Positions 1-7,830 of a stretch of 27,631 nucleotides of DNA are shown one piece after another. The notes under the pieces were generated by a model. It saw nothing but the letters and a program-made list of their open reading frames with translations, was not told where the DNA came from and searched no databases. This stretch comes from an uncultured Collinsella sp. (GTDB taxonomy: Bacteria > Actinomycetota > Coriobacteriia > Coriobacteriales > Coriobacteriaceae). The stretch is from the NCBI GenBank assembly GCA_900755685.1, contig CAAEHI010000035.1, forward strand, positions 1 to 27,631, in the 5' to 3' direction. Positions within the stretch are counted from its first letter, which is position 1, and every line of letters starts with the position of its first letter. Both the position numbers and the translations under genes were made by a program.

Positions 1-2470
1 CGGCAGCGGCGTCAGGCCAGACCCAGTCGGTGAAGGTCGGGTGATCGTAGCCCTCGTCGCAGGCGAACTCGAAGGCCTCGGTGCGGAATGCCTCCCACTC
101 ATCAATCTGCTCGGCAAACTTGTCGGCATCGACCATACGCAGCACGTCGGCAGCCAGGGCCCAACGGTCCATGTTGTTCAGGCGCAGCATGTCGAACGGC
201 GTTGTCGTGGAGCCTTTCTCCTCGTAGCCGTGGACGCGGAAGGCATCGTGGCCGGGGCGGTTCCAAATCAGACGGCGAATCGTGCCGGCATAGGCGTGGA
301 ACGCGAAGAGCACGGGCTTCTCGCCGCGGCCAAACAGCTCGGCCCAGCGCTCATCGCTGATGGCTTGGTCGTTCTCGCAGACGTTCTGGATCTTGAGCAG
401 GTCGACCACGTTGACGAACCATACCTTGATGCCCAGCTCGCGCAGCATGTCGGTTGCAGCCAGAGCCTCAAGCGTCGGCACGTCACCGCAGGTGGCGACC
501 ACGACGTCGGCCTCGGCGAGCGAATCGGCGGTCGATGCCCACTCCCAGGTCGCAACGCCCTCGGCGAGCTCCGCCTTGGCCTCGTCGACCGTCTGGAAGG
601 TCGGAGCAGGCTGCTTGCCGCAGAAGATGGCGTTGACGCAGTCGGTGGACTGGTAGACGCGCTCGGCGACGGCGAGAGCCATGTTGGCGTCGGCCGGATA
701 GTAGGCGTTTACGATGTGCGTGTCGTTGGCCTTGTTGAGCAGCAGGTCGATAAAGCCGGGGTCCTGATGCGAGAAGCCGTTGTGGTCCTGACGCCAGACA
801 TGGCTCGACAGCAAAATGTTGAGGCCGCTAATGGGAGCACGCCACGGAATCTCGCGCTTGGTGGCCTCGAGCCACTTGCAGTGCTGGTTGACCATGGAAT
901 CGACCACGTGGACAAAGCTCTCGTAGGAACTCCACACACCCGAGCGGCCGGTGAGCACATAGGCCTCGAGGAAGCCCTCGCACTGGTGCTCGGACAGCTG
1001 CTCGACAACCTTACCGGAACCGGCCAGCAGCTCGTCGTTGGCATCGTCCTCGTAGAAGCCGGCATCCCACTGCTTTTTGGTCACCTTGTAGGCAGCCTGC
1101 AGACGGTTGGACGCGGTCTCATCGGGACCGAAGATACGGAAATCGTCCATGTTCTTGGCCAGAACGTCGGCAGTGTACTCACCAAAGACGCGGGCGGCCT
1201 CGGTGGAGCCCCAGCCGTGGCCCTTGCTTGCAACGGGAATCTCGTGGGCATGAATATCGGGGAGTTCGAGCTCGCGGCGCACCTTGCCGCCGTTCGCATT
1301 GGGGTTGGCGCCGATGCGCAGCTCGCCGGTCGGCATAAAGGCCGTTACCTCGGGGCGCACCTGGCCCTCGGGCGTAAAGAGTTCCTCGGGCTTGTAGGAG
1401 CGCAGCCACTCGCGCAGCACGCGGAAGTGCTCATGGGTGTCCTTGGCGCTCGCCAGCGGCACCTGATGGGCGCGCCAGGAGCCCTCGGTCTTCTTGCCAT
1501 CGATCTGCTTGGGGCAGGTCCAACCCTTGGGCGTACGGAACACAATCATGGGGTAGGCCGGACGGACCACGGTCTCACCCGCGGCGGCCTGGGCCTGTGC
1601 GGTGGCCTTGATGTCGCAGATCTCATCGAAGACCTGCTCGAACAGGGCGGCAAAGCGCTCATGGATGCTCGCGTGACTCTCGTCGTCAAAGCCGGCGACA
1701 AAGAAGTGCGGCTTATAGCCCATCCCCTCAAAGAACTTGGTGAGTTCTTCGTCGGACACGCGGGCAAGGATGGTGGGGTTGGCGATCTTGTAGCCGTTGA
1801 GGTGCAGGATCGGCAGGACGATACCGTCGGTTGCCGGGTTCACGAGCTTGTTGGACTGCCAAGAAGTCGCGAGCGGACCGGTCTCGGACTCGCCGTCGCC
1901 CACCACGGCCACGGCCAGCAGGCTCGGGTTGTCCATGACGGCACCGTAGGCGTGGCTGAGCGTGTAGCCGAGCTCGCCGCCCTCGTGGATGGAGCCGGGC
2001 GTCTCGGGCGCAAAGTGGCTCGGAATGCCGCCGGGGTAGGAGAACTGGCGGAAGAACTTCTGCAGGCCGGCCTCGTCATTGGTGATGTCGGGGCGAATCT
2101 CACGGTAGGTGCCATCGAGCAGCGACTGGGCGGTGCCGGCAGGGCCACCGTGGCCCGGGCCCATCAAGAAAATGGCGTTCTGGTTGTGATCGGCGATAAG
2201 GCGGTTAACATGACCGAACAGGAAGTTGATGCCAGGCGTGGTGCCCCAGTGACCGACCAGACGGTGTTTAACGTCCGGGCGACCAAAGTCGCGCACCTCA
2301 CCGGTTTTCTCGTCGACAAAGTCAGTGCGCATCAGCGGGTTGGAGCGAAGGTAGATCTGACCGACGGACAGATAGTTCGATGCGCGCCAATACAGGTCGA
2401 CGCCCTCGAGCTCGGAAGCCGGTACCTCGTGGCCCAGTTTTTGCCACGGCGTCCCCAGTGTTTTAGCCAT
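1..2470 (-). CDS. xfp: Xylulose-5-phosphate/fructose-6-phosphate phosphoketolase (3' end cut by window edge)
   Basis: Thiamine-diphosphate enzyme that cleaves xylulose-5-P (and often fructose-6-P) with phosphate to acetyl-phosphate plus glyceraldehyde-3-P (or erythrose-4-P); cytosolic core of the phosphoketolase or bifid shunt. Translation from ATG 2470 gives the family N-terminus (LGTPWQKLG), GHWGTTPG at residues 73-80, GPGHGGP at 104-110, the ThDP/Mg motif GDGESETG at 191-198, and near the C-terminus DHNGFSHQDPGF. 823 codons are visible without a stop; family members are about 790-830 residues, so only a few residues should be missing. No in-frame start lies upstream before a stop, so ATG 2470 is firm; its Shine-Dalgarno is GAAGGGA about 9 nt away. 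It lies downstream of a same-strand LacI regulator and carries two palindromic operators at its promoter. Substrate preference (X5P only or also F6P) cannot be told from motifs. Confidence 0.96.
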   Translation of the reverse strand, partial: MAKTLGTPWQKLGHEVPASELEGVDLYWRASNYLSVGQIYLRSNPLMRTDFVDEKTGEVRDFGRPDVKHRLVGHWGTTPGINFLFGHVNRLIADHNQNAIFLMGPGHGGPAGTAQSLLDGTYREIRPDITNDEAGLQKFFRQFSYPGGIPSHFAPETPGSIHEGGELGYTLSHAYGAVMDNPSLLAVAVVGDGESETGPLATSWQSNKLVNPATDGIVLPILHLNGYKIANPTILARVSDEELTKFFEGMGYKPHFFVAGFDDESHASIHERFAALFEQVFDEICDIKATAQAQAAAGETVVRPAYPMIVFRTPKGWTCPKQIDGKKTEGSWRAHQVPLASAKDTHEHFRVLREWLRSYKPEELFTPEGQVRPEVTAFMPTGELRIGANPNANGGKVRRELELPDIHAHEIPVASKGHGWGSTEAARVFGEYTADVLAKNMDDFRIFGPDETASNRLQAAYKVTKKQWDAGFYEDDANDELLAGSGKVVEQLSEHQCEGFLEAYVLTGRSGVWSSYESFVHVVDSMVNQHCKWLEATKREIPWRAPISGLNILLSSHVWRQDHNGFSHQDPGFIDLLLNKANDTHIVNAYYPADANMALAVAERVYQSTDCVNAIFCGKQPAPTFQTVDEAKAELAEGVATWEWASTADSLAEADVVVATCGDVPTLEALAATDMLRELGIKVWFVNVVDLLKIQNVCENDQAISDERWAELFGRGEKPVLFAFHAYAGTIRRLIWNRPGHDAFRVHGYEEKGSTTTPFDMLRLNNMDRWALAADVLRMVDADKFAEQIDEWEAFRTEAFEFACDEGYDHPTFTDWVWPDAAA

Positions 2471-2492
2471 TGTTTTTGTCCCTTCGCTGCAT
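2463..2492 (-). CDS. Nine-codon upstream mini-ORF overlapping the xfp start
   Basis: An ATG at 2492 is preceded by a strong Shine-Dalgarno (GGAGGGTG, about 4-6 nt spacing), better than the one of xfp itself. It encodes MQRRDKNNG and stops at TAA 2465-2463, 8 nt inside the xfp gene in another frame. A ribosome terminating there sits on the xfp start codon, so translational coupling is plausible. Translation is inferred from the SD and geometry only; it could be chance. Confidence 0.35.
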   Translation of the reverse strand: MQRRDKNNG

Positions 2493-2528
2493 GGTCACCC
2501 TCCGATATAGCGACCTTTCGTTGGGACA

Positions 2529-2557
2529 AGTATATTTGCTAAAACGTTTTATCAGTA
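2529..2557 (-). promoter_or_regulatory. Candidate xfp promoter
   Basis: On the minus strand a perfect-looking -10 (TATACT, plus-strand 2529-2534) is preceded at 17 bp by a weak -35 (TACTGA, 2552-2557). The palindrome 2541-2550 sits in the spacer. The untranslated leader would be about 50 nt and includes the mini-ORF. Confidence 0.5.
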
Positions 2558-2571
2558 TGAAAAAACGTTTT
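2541..2571. promoter_or_regulatory. Tandem LacI-family operators at the xfp promoter
   Basis: Two identical perfect 10-bp palindromes AAAACGTTTT (2541-2550 and 2562-2571), each followed by AT, are spaced 21 bp centre to centre, two helical turns. A central CG with A/T-rich flanks is typical of LacI/GalR-family operators. One lies between the presumed -35 and -10, the other just upstream of the -35, fitting repression by the LacI-family protein encoded immediately upstream. The regulator-site pairing is inferred. Confidence 0.75.
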
Positions 2572-2664
2572 ATCATTCCAGTTTGCCATTAGCCTGACAA
2601 AACCAGACATTGACCTGCGACATTATTTGTCACAAGTTCTTCATATTCCTGATATACAAATCGA

Positions 2665-2676
2665 TAAACGCGTTTA
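2665..2676. promoter_or_regulatory. Palindrome TAAACGCGTTTA at the lacI-type gene stop codon
   Basis: A perfect 12-bp palindrome overlaps the stop codon (2674-2676) of the regulator. It resembles a LacI-family operator (central CG), but with the core ACGCGT, and lies about 104 bp from the second xfp operator. It might be an auxiliary site for looping; function unproven. Confidence 0.35.
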
Positions 2677-3702
2677 GTTGTGTTTTGTAACCTTGAGCAC
2701 GCTGTCCTTAACGATAAGCGCCGGCTCCAGAACGACTTCTTCGGCACGTCTACCGCCCCTACCGGCAAGACGCTTGGACATGCAGCCAAAAGCATGCTCC
2801 GCGAGAACACCAGGATCCTGCTCAATGGCGGTCAGCGCCGGCTCAAAGAGAACGTCGGCCGCCGAGTTGTCATAGCTTACGACCGAGATATCGCCCGGGA
2901 TGCTCTTCCCCATCTCGTGCAGGCGCTTGAGCAAACCGAGGGCAATGTTGTCCGAGCTTGCGAACACGGCGGTGGCATCAGTTGCGAGCACCGCCTCCGA
3001 GGCCTCGTAGGCACTCGGAATGTAGTACTCGCTCTCAAACTCCAAACGCGCGTCGATAGGCAAGCCAACCTCGCGCAGTGCGCGCTCATAGCCGGCAAGT
3101 CGCTTGCGACCCGTGTTGGAACGACGCGCGTTAACCAAGCAGGCAATGCGACGGTGGCCCTGCTCGATCAGATAGCGGGTAGCCATGTAGCCACCCATCT
3201 CGTGGTCGAACATCACCTTGTCGCACTCGAGCCCCTCAATGGCACGGTCGACCATTACGGCCGGGATGGGCAGGTGGCTGACTTCTTCGCGCAGGGCACG
3301 GTCGTCGGAGAACTCGTCGCCCACGACCAGGAAGACGCCATCAACGCCGCGCGTCACCAGCTGGCGCAGCAGCTCAAGATCGTCATCGGCGCTTCCGCCC
3401 GAGCTGGTAATAAAGAGCGCGTAGCCGTCCTCGCGGCAGCGCTTTTCCAAGCTGCCGGCGAGCGAGGCAAAAAAGCGGCTCTCGATGTTAGGGACGATAA
3501 GGCCCAGCGTACGCGACTCGCGCATGACCAGGCTACGAGCAATCTGGTTAGGAACATAGTGGTTGCGCGCCGCGACCTCCTTGATGAGTTTGCGGTTTTC
3601 TTCCGAGATGCGACAGGGCCGATTATTGAGCACAAGCGAGACCGACGAGGGGGAAAGCCCCACCTCCTGGGCGATCTGCTTGAGGGTGACTTTGTTGGCC
3701 AT
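2674..3702 (-). CDS. LacI/GalR-family transcriptional regulator
   Basis: 342 residues, the usual length for the family. The N-terminal helix-turn-helix begins VTLKQIAQEVGLSPSSVS (residues 4-21) with hinge helix around 46-60 (VPNQIARSLVMRES), followed by a periplasmic-binding-protein-like effector domain (TLGLIVPNIESRFFASL; GVDGVFLV; SYDNS). ATG 3702 is preceded by AAGGAG at good spacing, and a -10-like TATACT lies at 3744-3739. It is transcribed toward xfp, and 203 bp separate the two genes; tandem palindromes in that gap are its likely targets. The effector is unknown; a sugar or sugar phosphate feeding the phosphoketolase route is the natural guess. CcpA is an alternative, but it lies beside a single catabolic gene with dedicated operators, so a local repressor is favoured. 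Confidence 0.93.
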   Translation of the reverse strand: MANKVTLKQIAQEVGLSPSSVSLVLNNRPCRISEENRKLIKEVAARNHYVPNQIARSLVMRESRTLGLIVPNIESRFFASLAGSLEKRCREDGYALFITSSGGSADDDLELLRQLVTRGVDGVFLVVGDEFSDDRALREEVSHLPIPAVMVDRAIEGLECDKVMFDHEMGGYMATRYLIEQGHRRIACLVNARRSNTGRKRLAGYERALREVGLPIDARLEFESEYYIPSAYEASEAVLATDATAVFASSDNIALGLLKRLHEMGKSIPGDISVVSYDNSAADVLFEPALTAIEQDPGVLAEHAFGCMSKRLAGRGGRRAEEVVLEPALIVKDSVLKVTKHN

Positions 3703-3836
3703 CTCGCTCCTTCCGGGTTTACGCGCAATCTCTTGAAAGTATAGCGACTACCCCTCTACCTCGGTGATAAACACTTTACCAATCCGGTAGACGGCTGTTT
3801 TATCGCCGCCAGCGCACCAAATCCGTCCGGGTGGGG

Positions 3837-3842
3837 TATATT
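3837..3842 (+). promoter_or_regulatory. Candidate -10 element for murB
   Basis: TATATT lies 44 bp upstream of the chosen murB start, in the gap divergent from the LacI-type gene. No good -35 is visible at 16-18 bp, so this is a weak call. Confidence 0.35.
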
Positions 3843-3885
3843 GCAATCGATTGATGACAACAACCACCAAAAGGCGGATATTCGT

Positions 3886-4848
3886 ATGCACGAGAACGAC
3901 TTTTTTAACGAGGACCTGCTGTGCGCGCTTGCTGGCGTTGCCGGCGAGGACAACGTGCTGATGAGCGAGCCCATGCGCGAGCACACCACGTTTAAGATCG
4001 GCGGCCCGGCCGACGTCTTTGTCACGCCCGATACCGAGCAGGGCCTCGTCGCCACGCTCGACACCTGTTATCGCTGCGACCTGCCGCTTACCATCGTGGG
4101 CAACGGCTCCGACCTGCTCGTCGGCGACAAGGGCATCCGTGGCGTCGTCGTGGCGCTGGGCGAAGGCCTCTCCGACATTACGGTCGACGGCACGCACGTC
4201 ACGGCGGCGGCCGGCGCCTTGCTTTCCGATGTCGCCGCGGCGGCAGCCGAGGCCGGTCTCACCGGCATGGAGCCCATCTCGGGCATCCCCGGATCGATCG
4301 GCGGCGCCTGCTACATGAACGCCGGAGCTTACGGCGCCTGCATGGCCGATGTGCTGGAGTCCGTGCGCGTCTACAAACCCGCTCGCCAGCTCGACGACGG
4401 CACCCGCGGCAGCGGCAATATCATCGAGTTCGATGTCGACGAGCTCAACCTGGGTTATCGAAAGAGCCGCATCGCCGATGACGGCTTTATCGTGCTTTCG
4501 GCCACCTTCAATCTCGCCCCGGGCAACGCCGCGATGATCAAGGCCGACATGGACGACTACCGCCAGCGCCGCGAGGACAAGCAGCCGCTCGACATGCCGA
4601 GTGCCGGCTCCACTTTCAAGCGCCCCGAGGGTTACTTTGCCGGCAAACTCATCATGGATGCCGGCCTGCGAGGACACGCCGTTGGCGGCGCGCAGGTGAG
4701 CGAGAAGCACTGCGGCTTCATCGTCAACGCCGACCACGCCACCGCCGCCGATGTCGACGAACTCATCCGCCACATCCAGGCAACCGTCAAAGACCAATTC
4801 AACGTAGACCTAGAACCCGAAGTCCACCGAGTAGGCGAATTCCTTTAA
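3886..4848 (+). CDS. murB: UDP-N-acetylenolpyruvoylglucosamine reductase
   Basis: Cytosolic FAD enzyme reducing UDP-GlcNAc-enolpyruvate to UDP-MurNAc with NADPH, the second committed step of peptidoglycan precursor synthesis. 320 residues from ATG 3886, which has AAGGCGG 8 nt upstream; an in-frame TTG at 3841 has no ribosome site and overlaps the likely -10. FAD-binding motifs are TTFKIGGPADVFVTP, VGNGSDLLVGDKGIRGVV and EPISGIPGSIGGACYMNAGAYG. The C-terminal domain has SAGSTFKRP with the catalytic serine (type II MurB style) and GGAQVSEKHCGFIVN. Single gene, closed by a hairpin at 4853-4874. No anomalies seen. Confidence 0.96.
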   Translation: MHENDFFNEDLLCALAGVAGEDNVLMSEPMREHTTFKIGGPADVFVTPDTEQGLVATLDTCYRCDLPLTIVGNGSDLLVGDKGIRGVVVALGEGLSDITVDGTHVTAAAGALLSDVAAAAAEAGLTGMEPISGIPGSIGGACYMNAGAYGACMADVLESVRVYKPARQLDDGTRGSGNIIEFDVDELNLGYRKSRIADDGFIVLSATFNLAPGNAAMIKADMDDYRQRREDKQPLDMPSAGSTFKRPEGYFAGKLIMDAGLRGHAVGGAQVSEKHCGFIVNADHATAADVDELIRHIQATVKDQFNVDLEPEVHRVGEFL

Positions 4849-4852
4849 CAAA

Positions 4853-4874
4853 GAAGGCCCCGAAAGGGGCCTTC
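4853..4874 (+). terminator. Hairpin terminator after murB
   Basis: A 9-bp perfect stem GAAGGCCCC/GGGGCCTTC is closed by a GAAA tetraloop, beginning 5 nt after the murB stop. The following sequence is AT-rich but lacks a clean T run. Confidence 0.7.
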
Positions 4875-4926
4875 GCCATATTTATTCAGATAACCCAGTC
4901 CGGTGTGTCGCGCCCCGAACCCGGAA

Positions 4927-5057
4927 GGTCCGGGACCGCGGGCGAGGCATAAGGTTGGTCGCGAGTTCCGCACGCAAAGAAGGCCACTTAATGTGGCCTT
5001 CGTCTTGCGCAGGACTGTAGAGCAGGCAACCTTATGCCTCGCCCGCGGTCCCGGACC
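4927..5057 (+). repeat. Long hairpin element, copy 1
   Basis: A 31-bp perfect inverted repeat (4927-4957 with 5027-5057) encloses a 69-nt core (4958-5026). The core has conserved TCGCGAGTTCCGCACG on the left and GCAGGACTGTAGAGCAGG on the right, flanking an inner hairpin GAAGGCCAC-TTAAT-GTGGCCTTC. CGCAA/TTGCG can pair below that hairpin. The same core recurs at 22788-22856 and, inverted, at 27547-27614, with different arm sequences. It lies between the converging ends of murB and the hydrolase gene, 19 nt from the latter's stop codon. It may be a structured RNA, a MITE-like element or a transcription end barrier; comparison with the Collinsella-1 RNA motif of Rfam should be made. Confidence 0.85.
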
Positions 5058-5076
5058 AACTTACTTCAAACCGCAG

Positions 5077-6282
5077 CTACGACAGCGCAATACCGCCAAG
5101 CCAGCCCCAACGCACGCCAGAGCCAGTGCCATAGAAGCTAATAAACGAATCGAGCGACTTAGACGTAATGGCTCCCTCATTGCTCATAACGATGCCGCCG
5201 CCAACGTAGATACCCACATGACCGTAGATAAGGCCCGGAGCACCCGTGCCGCTGTGCGAGGAATCGGCCACGATCATGCCCACCTGCAGCGCCGAGCGGT
5301 CGGAGCTATAGCACCAGGCGTTAAACATGTCGCACGCATTGCCGCCAAAGTAGCCAACGCCGGCGTTACGGAAGACATTGGTAACCCACGCCGCGCACCA
5401 GTTCTGGCCCGGCGAAGGCGTGGAGTAGCACGCGTTGACGACGGCCTGTTGCTTGCCCGAGCCGGCATTCTGCTGCGGAGTTCCGGGCGCATACGATCCG
5501 CCACCCGAGCTCGAACCACCCGAGTAGGAATTGTTCTTGTTCGCGGCGGCCGCGGCAGCGGCGGCCTTCCTAGCGGCCTCCTCGGCCTGGGCGGCAGCGA
5601 GAATCTCGGAATCACGCTGAGCCATGAGCTCCTTGACATCGTCAGAGAGGCCGTTCAGAACCGTCTGGACTTCCTGCTGCTTGGCCTGCATGTCCTGCAT
5701 CTGGGCAGTCTGCTGGTCCTTGAGCTTCTCTAAGTCGGCCTTCTGCGACTCGAGCTCGGTCTTTTGCGCATCGAGCTCTTCCTGGATGGTCTGAATGTCC
5801 TCGATGGCGTCGCGGTCGCTCTTGTTGATCTTCTCAACGTAATGCGCGTTGGCGACGAGTTCCTCAAACGAGCCAGAGGCCAGCAGCAGCGACAGGATGT
5901 TCGTGCCGCCGGACTTGTAGCTGGCGGCCACGCGATCGGAAAGGTCGTTGCGCTTCTTCTTGAGCTCGGCCTTCTTTTCATCGATCTGGGCCTGCGTGTC
6001 GTCAATCTTGCCCTGGACATTCTCGATGTCGTTGAGGGTCTGGGCATTCTTGTTGGCCAGCGCCGCATACTCATTTGCGATGCTGTCGAGCTGGGCCTGA
6101 ACCTCGTCGAGCTGGGCCTGGGCGGCATTCAGTTTATCGGTGGTTTCTTTGGAAGCCTCCGCCGCATGGGCGCGAGCGGGCAGGCCAAAAAGAACTGCCG
6201 CAGAAGCGGCGCCGAACAGGGCCTTGAGGGCAGTGCGGCGCGAGAGCTCCTGGGAAAGGATGGAATCGCTGTTTGGTGACAT
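5077..6282 (-). CDS. Tat-exported coiled-coil peptidoglycan hydrolase (CHAP or NlpC/P60-like)
   Basis: 401 residues. The N-terminus has a twin-arginine signal (SRRTALK, residues 14-20), a hydrophobic stretch and an ARAHA cleavage site ending near residue 40. Residues about 45-235 form a long E/Q/K-rich coiled coil of the PcsB/CwlO type, followed by an Ala run and a Gly/Ser linker (about 235-275). The C-terminal domain has a catalytic-type Cys296 (NWCAAWV) and His355 (YGHVGIYVGGG), consistent with a cysteine endopeptidase that cuts peptide cross-links during growth or division. In CwlO and PcsB relatives the coiled coil holds the enzyme inactive until FtsEX contacts it; that control is inferred. 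ATG 6282 has GGAG 6 nt upstream. Exact class (CHAP or NlpC/P60) is uncertain. Confidence 0.85.
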   Translation of the reverse strand: MSPNSDSILSQELSRRTALKALFGAASAAVLFGLPARAHAAEASKETTDKLNAAQAQLDEVQAQLDSIANEYAALANKNAQTLNDIENVQGKIDDTQAQIDEKKAELKKKRNDLSDRVAASYKSGGTNILSLLLASGSFEELVANAHYVEKINKSDRDAIEDIQTIQEELDAQKTELESQKADLEKLKDQQTAQMQDMQAKQQEVQTVLNGLSDDVKELMAQRDSEILAAAQAEEAARKAAAAAAAANKNNSYSGGSSSGGGSYAPGTPQQNAGSGKQQAVVNACYSTPSPGQNWCAAWVTNVFRNAGVGYFGGNACDMFNAWCYSSDRSALQVGMIVADSSHSGTGAPGLIYGHVGIYVGGGIVMSNEGAITSKSLDSFISFYGTGSGVRWGWLGGIALS

Positions 6283-6326
6283 ATGTACTCCGTTACATGC
6301 TTATTTATATGTCGCTCAACTCATAC

Positions 6327-6354
6327 ATATTAGCGTACATATGGCGCGTCCCAA
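6327..6354 (-). promoter_or_regulatory. Candidate promoter for the peptidoglycan hydrolase
   Basis: On the minus strand, TTGGGA (plus 6349-6354) and TAATAT (plus 6327-6332) are separated by 16 bp, 45 bp before the start codon. The spacer carries CATATGTAC, a motif repeated at 6280-6288. Confidence 0.45.
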
Positions 6355-6505
6355 CGATTTCCACGAACGGCAGGAAACTGCAAGGTCAGCGGCTCGTAAG
6401 CAAATGCCAAAGATCAGGTTATGCGTACGCAAGCTCTTCTATGAGTACGTTAGCACAATCCTCTGCTTTTCCTACAGCGCACGATTTGGGCGTCCCTGCC
6501 TGCGC

Positions 6506-6511
6506 TATACT
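6506..6511 (+). promoter_or_regulatory. Candidate -10 element for galE
   Basis: TATACT lies 37 bp before the galE ATG. No convincing -35 is visible at the usual distance. Confidence 0.4.
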
Positions 6512-6548
6512 CCCCTGAAGAAGTGTTCCTGATTCGATAGGAGACTAC

Positions 6549-7610
6549 ATGTCCAAAGCACTCGACCCCAAAGACACCTGTGTCCTCGTTACCGGTGGCG
6601 CCGGCTTTATCGGCTCGCACACCGTCGTTCAGCTGCTCGAGGGTGGCTACCAGGTCGTCATCGTCGATGATCTCTCCAACTCCAGCGCCGTCGCCGTCGA
6701 CCGCGTCAAGACCATCGTGGGCGACGAGGCCGCCAAGAACCTCACCTTCTACGAGGCCAACGTGCTCGACCGCGATGCGATGAACAAGATCTTCGATACC
6801 CATCAGATCGACCGCGTCATCCACTTTGCCGGCTTTAAGGCCGTCGGCGAGTCGGTGAGCAAGCCCGTCGAGTACTACCACAACAACATCGAGAACACCC
6901 TGGTGCTCATCGACGTCATGCGCAACCATGGCTGCAAGTCCATCATCTTCTCGAGCTCCTCGACCGTCTACGGCGACCCGGACAACCCGCCCGTCACCGA
7001 GGAGGATCCTAAGAAGCCCGCGACCAACCCCTATGGTTGGACCAAGTGGATGATCGAGCAGATCCTTATGGACGTCCACACCGCCGACCCCGAGTGGGAC
7101 GTCGTGCTGCTCCGTTACTTCAACCCCATTGGCGCTCATCCGTCGGGCCTGATCGGCGAGGACCCCAAGGGCATCCCCAACAACCTGGTGCCCTATGTCG
7201 CCCAGGTTGCCGTGGGCAAGCTCGAGGCCGTTCAGGTCTTTGGCAACGACTACCCCACCCCCGACGGCACCGGCGTGCGCGACTACATCCACGTGTGCGA
7301 TCTGGCCTCTGGTCACGTTGCCGCCCTTAATTGGATGAACGGCAAGACCGGCGTCGAGATCTTTAACCTGGGCACCGGCACCGGCACCTCGGTACTCGAG
7401 GTCGTCGCCGCCTTCTCCAAGGCTTGTGGCAAGGAGCTGCCCTACGTGATCCGCGAGCGCCGCGCCGGCGACATCGCTGCCAACTGGTGCGATGCCTCCA
7501 AGGCCGAGCGCATGATGGGCTGGAAGGCCCAGTACGACATCGCGGACATGTGCCGCGATAGCTGGAACTGGCAGAGCCACAACCCCAACGGCTTCGCCGA
7601 CGCCGAGTAG
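6549..7610 (+). CDS. galE: UDP-glucose 4-epimerase
   Basis: Interconverts UDP-glucose and UDP-galactose with bound NAD, in the Leloir pathway and as a source of UDP-galactose for envelope glycans. 353 residues, slightly longer than the usual 330-340. Short-chain dehydrogenase fold: VTGGAGFIGSHTV (NAD-binding glycine motif), SSSSTVYGDP with the catalytic Ser/Thr region, NPYGWTKWMIE with the YxxxK pair, and the UDP-sugar segment PSGLIGEDPKGIPNNLVPYVAQVAVG. ATG 6549 is preceded by TAGGAG. It stands alone with its own terminator; no galK or galT is nearby in this window. Confidence 0.95.
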   Translation: MSKALDPKDTCVLVTGGAGFIGSHTVVQLLEGGYQVVIVDDLSNSSAVAVDRVKTIVGDEAAKNLTFYEANVLDRDAMNKIFDTHQIDRVIHFAGFKAVGESVSKPVEYYHNNIENTLVLIDVMRNHGCKSIIFSSSSTVYGDPDNPPVTEEDPKKPATNPYGWTKWMIEQILMDVHTADPEWDVVLLRYFNPIGAHPSGLIGEDPKGIPNNLVPYVAQVAVGKLEAVQVFGNDYPTPDGTGVRDYIHVCDLASGHVAALNWMNGKTGVEIFNLGTGTGTSVLEVVAAFSKACGKELPYVIRERRAGDIAANWCDASKAERMMGWKAQYDIADMCRDSWNWQSHNPNGFADAE

Positions 7611-7632
7611 CAAAAACCTACATACCGCTCTT

Positions 7633-7666
7633 GCCCCGATCTCACGTTGTGAGGTCGGGGCTTTTT
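7633..7666 (+). terminator. Rho-independent terminator after galE
   Basis: A 12-bp GC-rich stem (GCCCCGAT.. with ..GTCGGGGC, one T-G pair) is followed by TTTTT. Confidence 0.9.
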
Positions 7667-7720
7667 CATGGCATGTAACCATTCGCCGAAAATCGACCAA
7701 CTTTTTTATCTTGCCTGTAC

Positions 7721-7745
7721 ATGTTTAAACAACATGTTTTACAAT
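7721..7745 (+). promoter_or_regulatory. Operator-like dyad and -10 upstream of malQ
   Basis: CATGTT-TAAAC-AACATG (7721-7736 region) is a perfect 6+5+6 inverted repeat containing GTTTAAACAAC, the reverse of the GTTGTTTAAAC motif near the GntR gene and the ABC and PTS genes. A -10-like TACAAT (7740-7745) follows directly. Control by the GntR-family regulator encoded 9 kb away is inferred from the shared motif. Confidence 0.5.
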
Positions 7746-7830
7746 AGGCGTACCGAATCAGAACATCGGAGGCGGACTGCACACCCATCGGCAGGCCGAC
7801 CCCACAACAAGAAGGTTGGTGAGCGCATTC

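Noticed and set aside
41..2542. 833-codon open frame on the plus strand opposite xfp
   Set aside because: It is antisense to a gene with clear phosphoketolase motifs; high-GC codon bias leaves the opposite frame open. Its translation has no recognisable domain.
2680..4797. Long open frames antisense to the LacI-type gene (plus) and to murB (minus, 3748-4797)
   Set aside because: Same codon-bias shadow effect; the sense frames carry complete family motifs and ribosome sites.
4903..5733. 276-codon plus-strand frame through hairpin copy 1 and antisense to the hydrolase gene
   Set aside because: It starts inside non-coding DNA, crosses the palindrome and is antisense to a gene with a clear signal peptide and catalytic domain.
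6450..7700. 416-codon minus-strand frame over galE
   Set aside because: Shadow of galE; low-complexity V/G/D/A composition and no domain.
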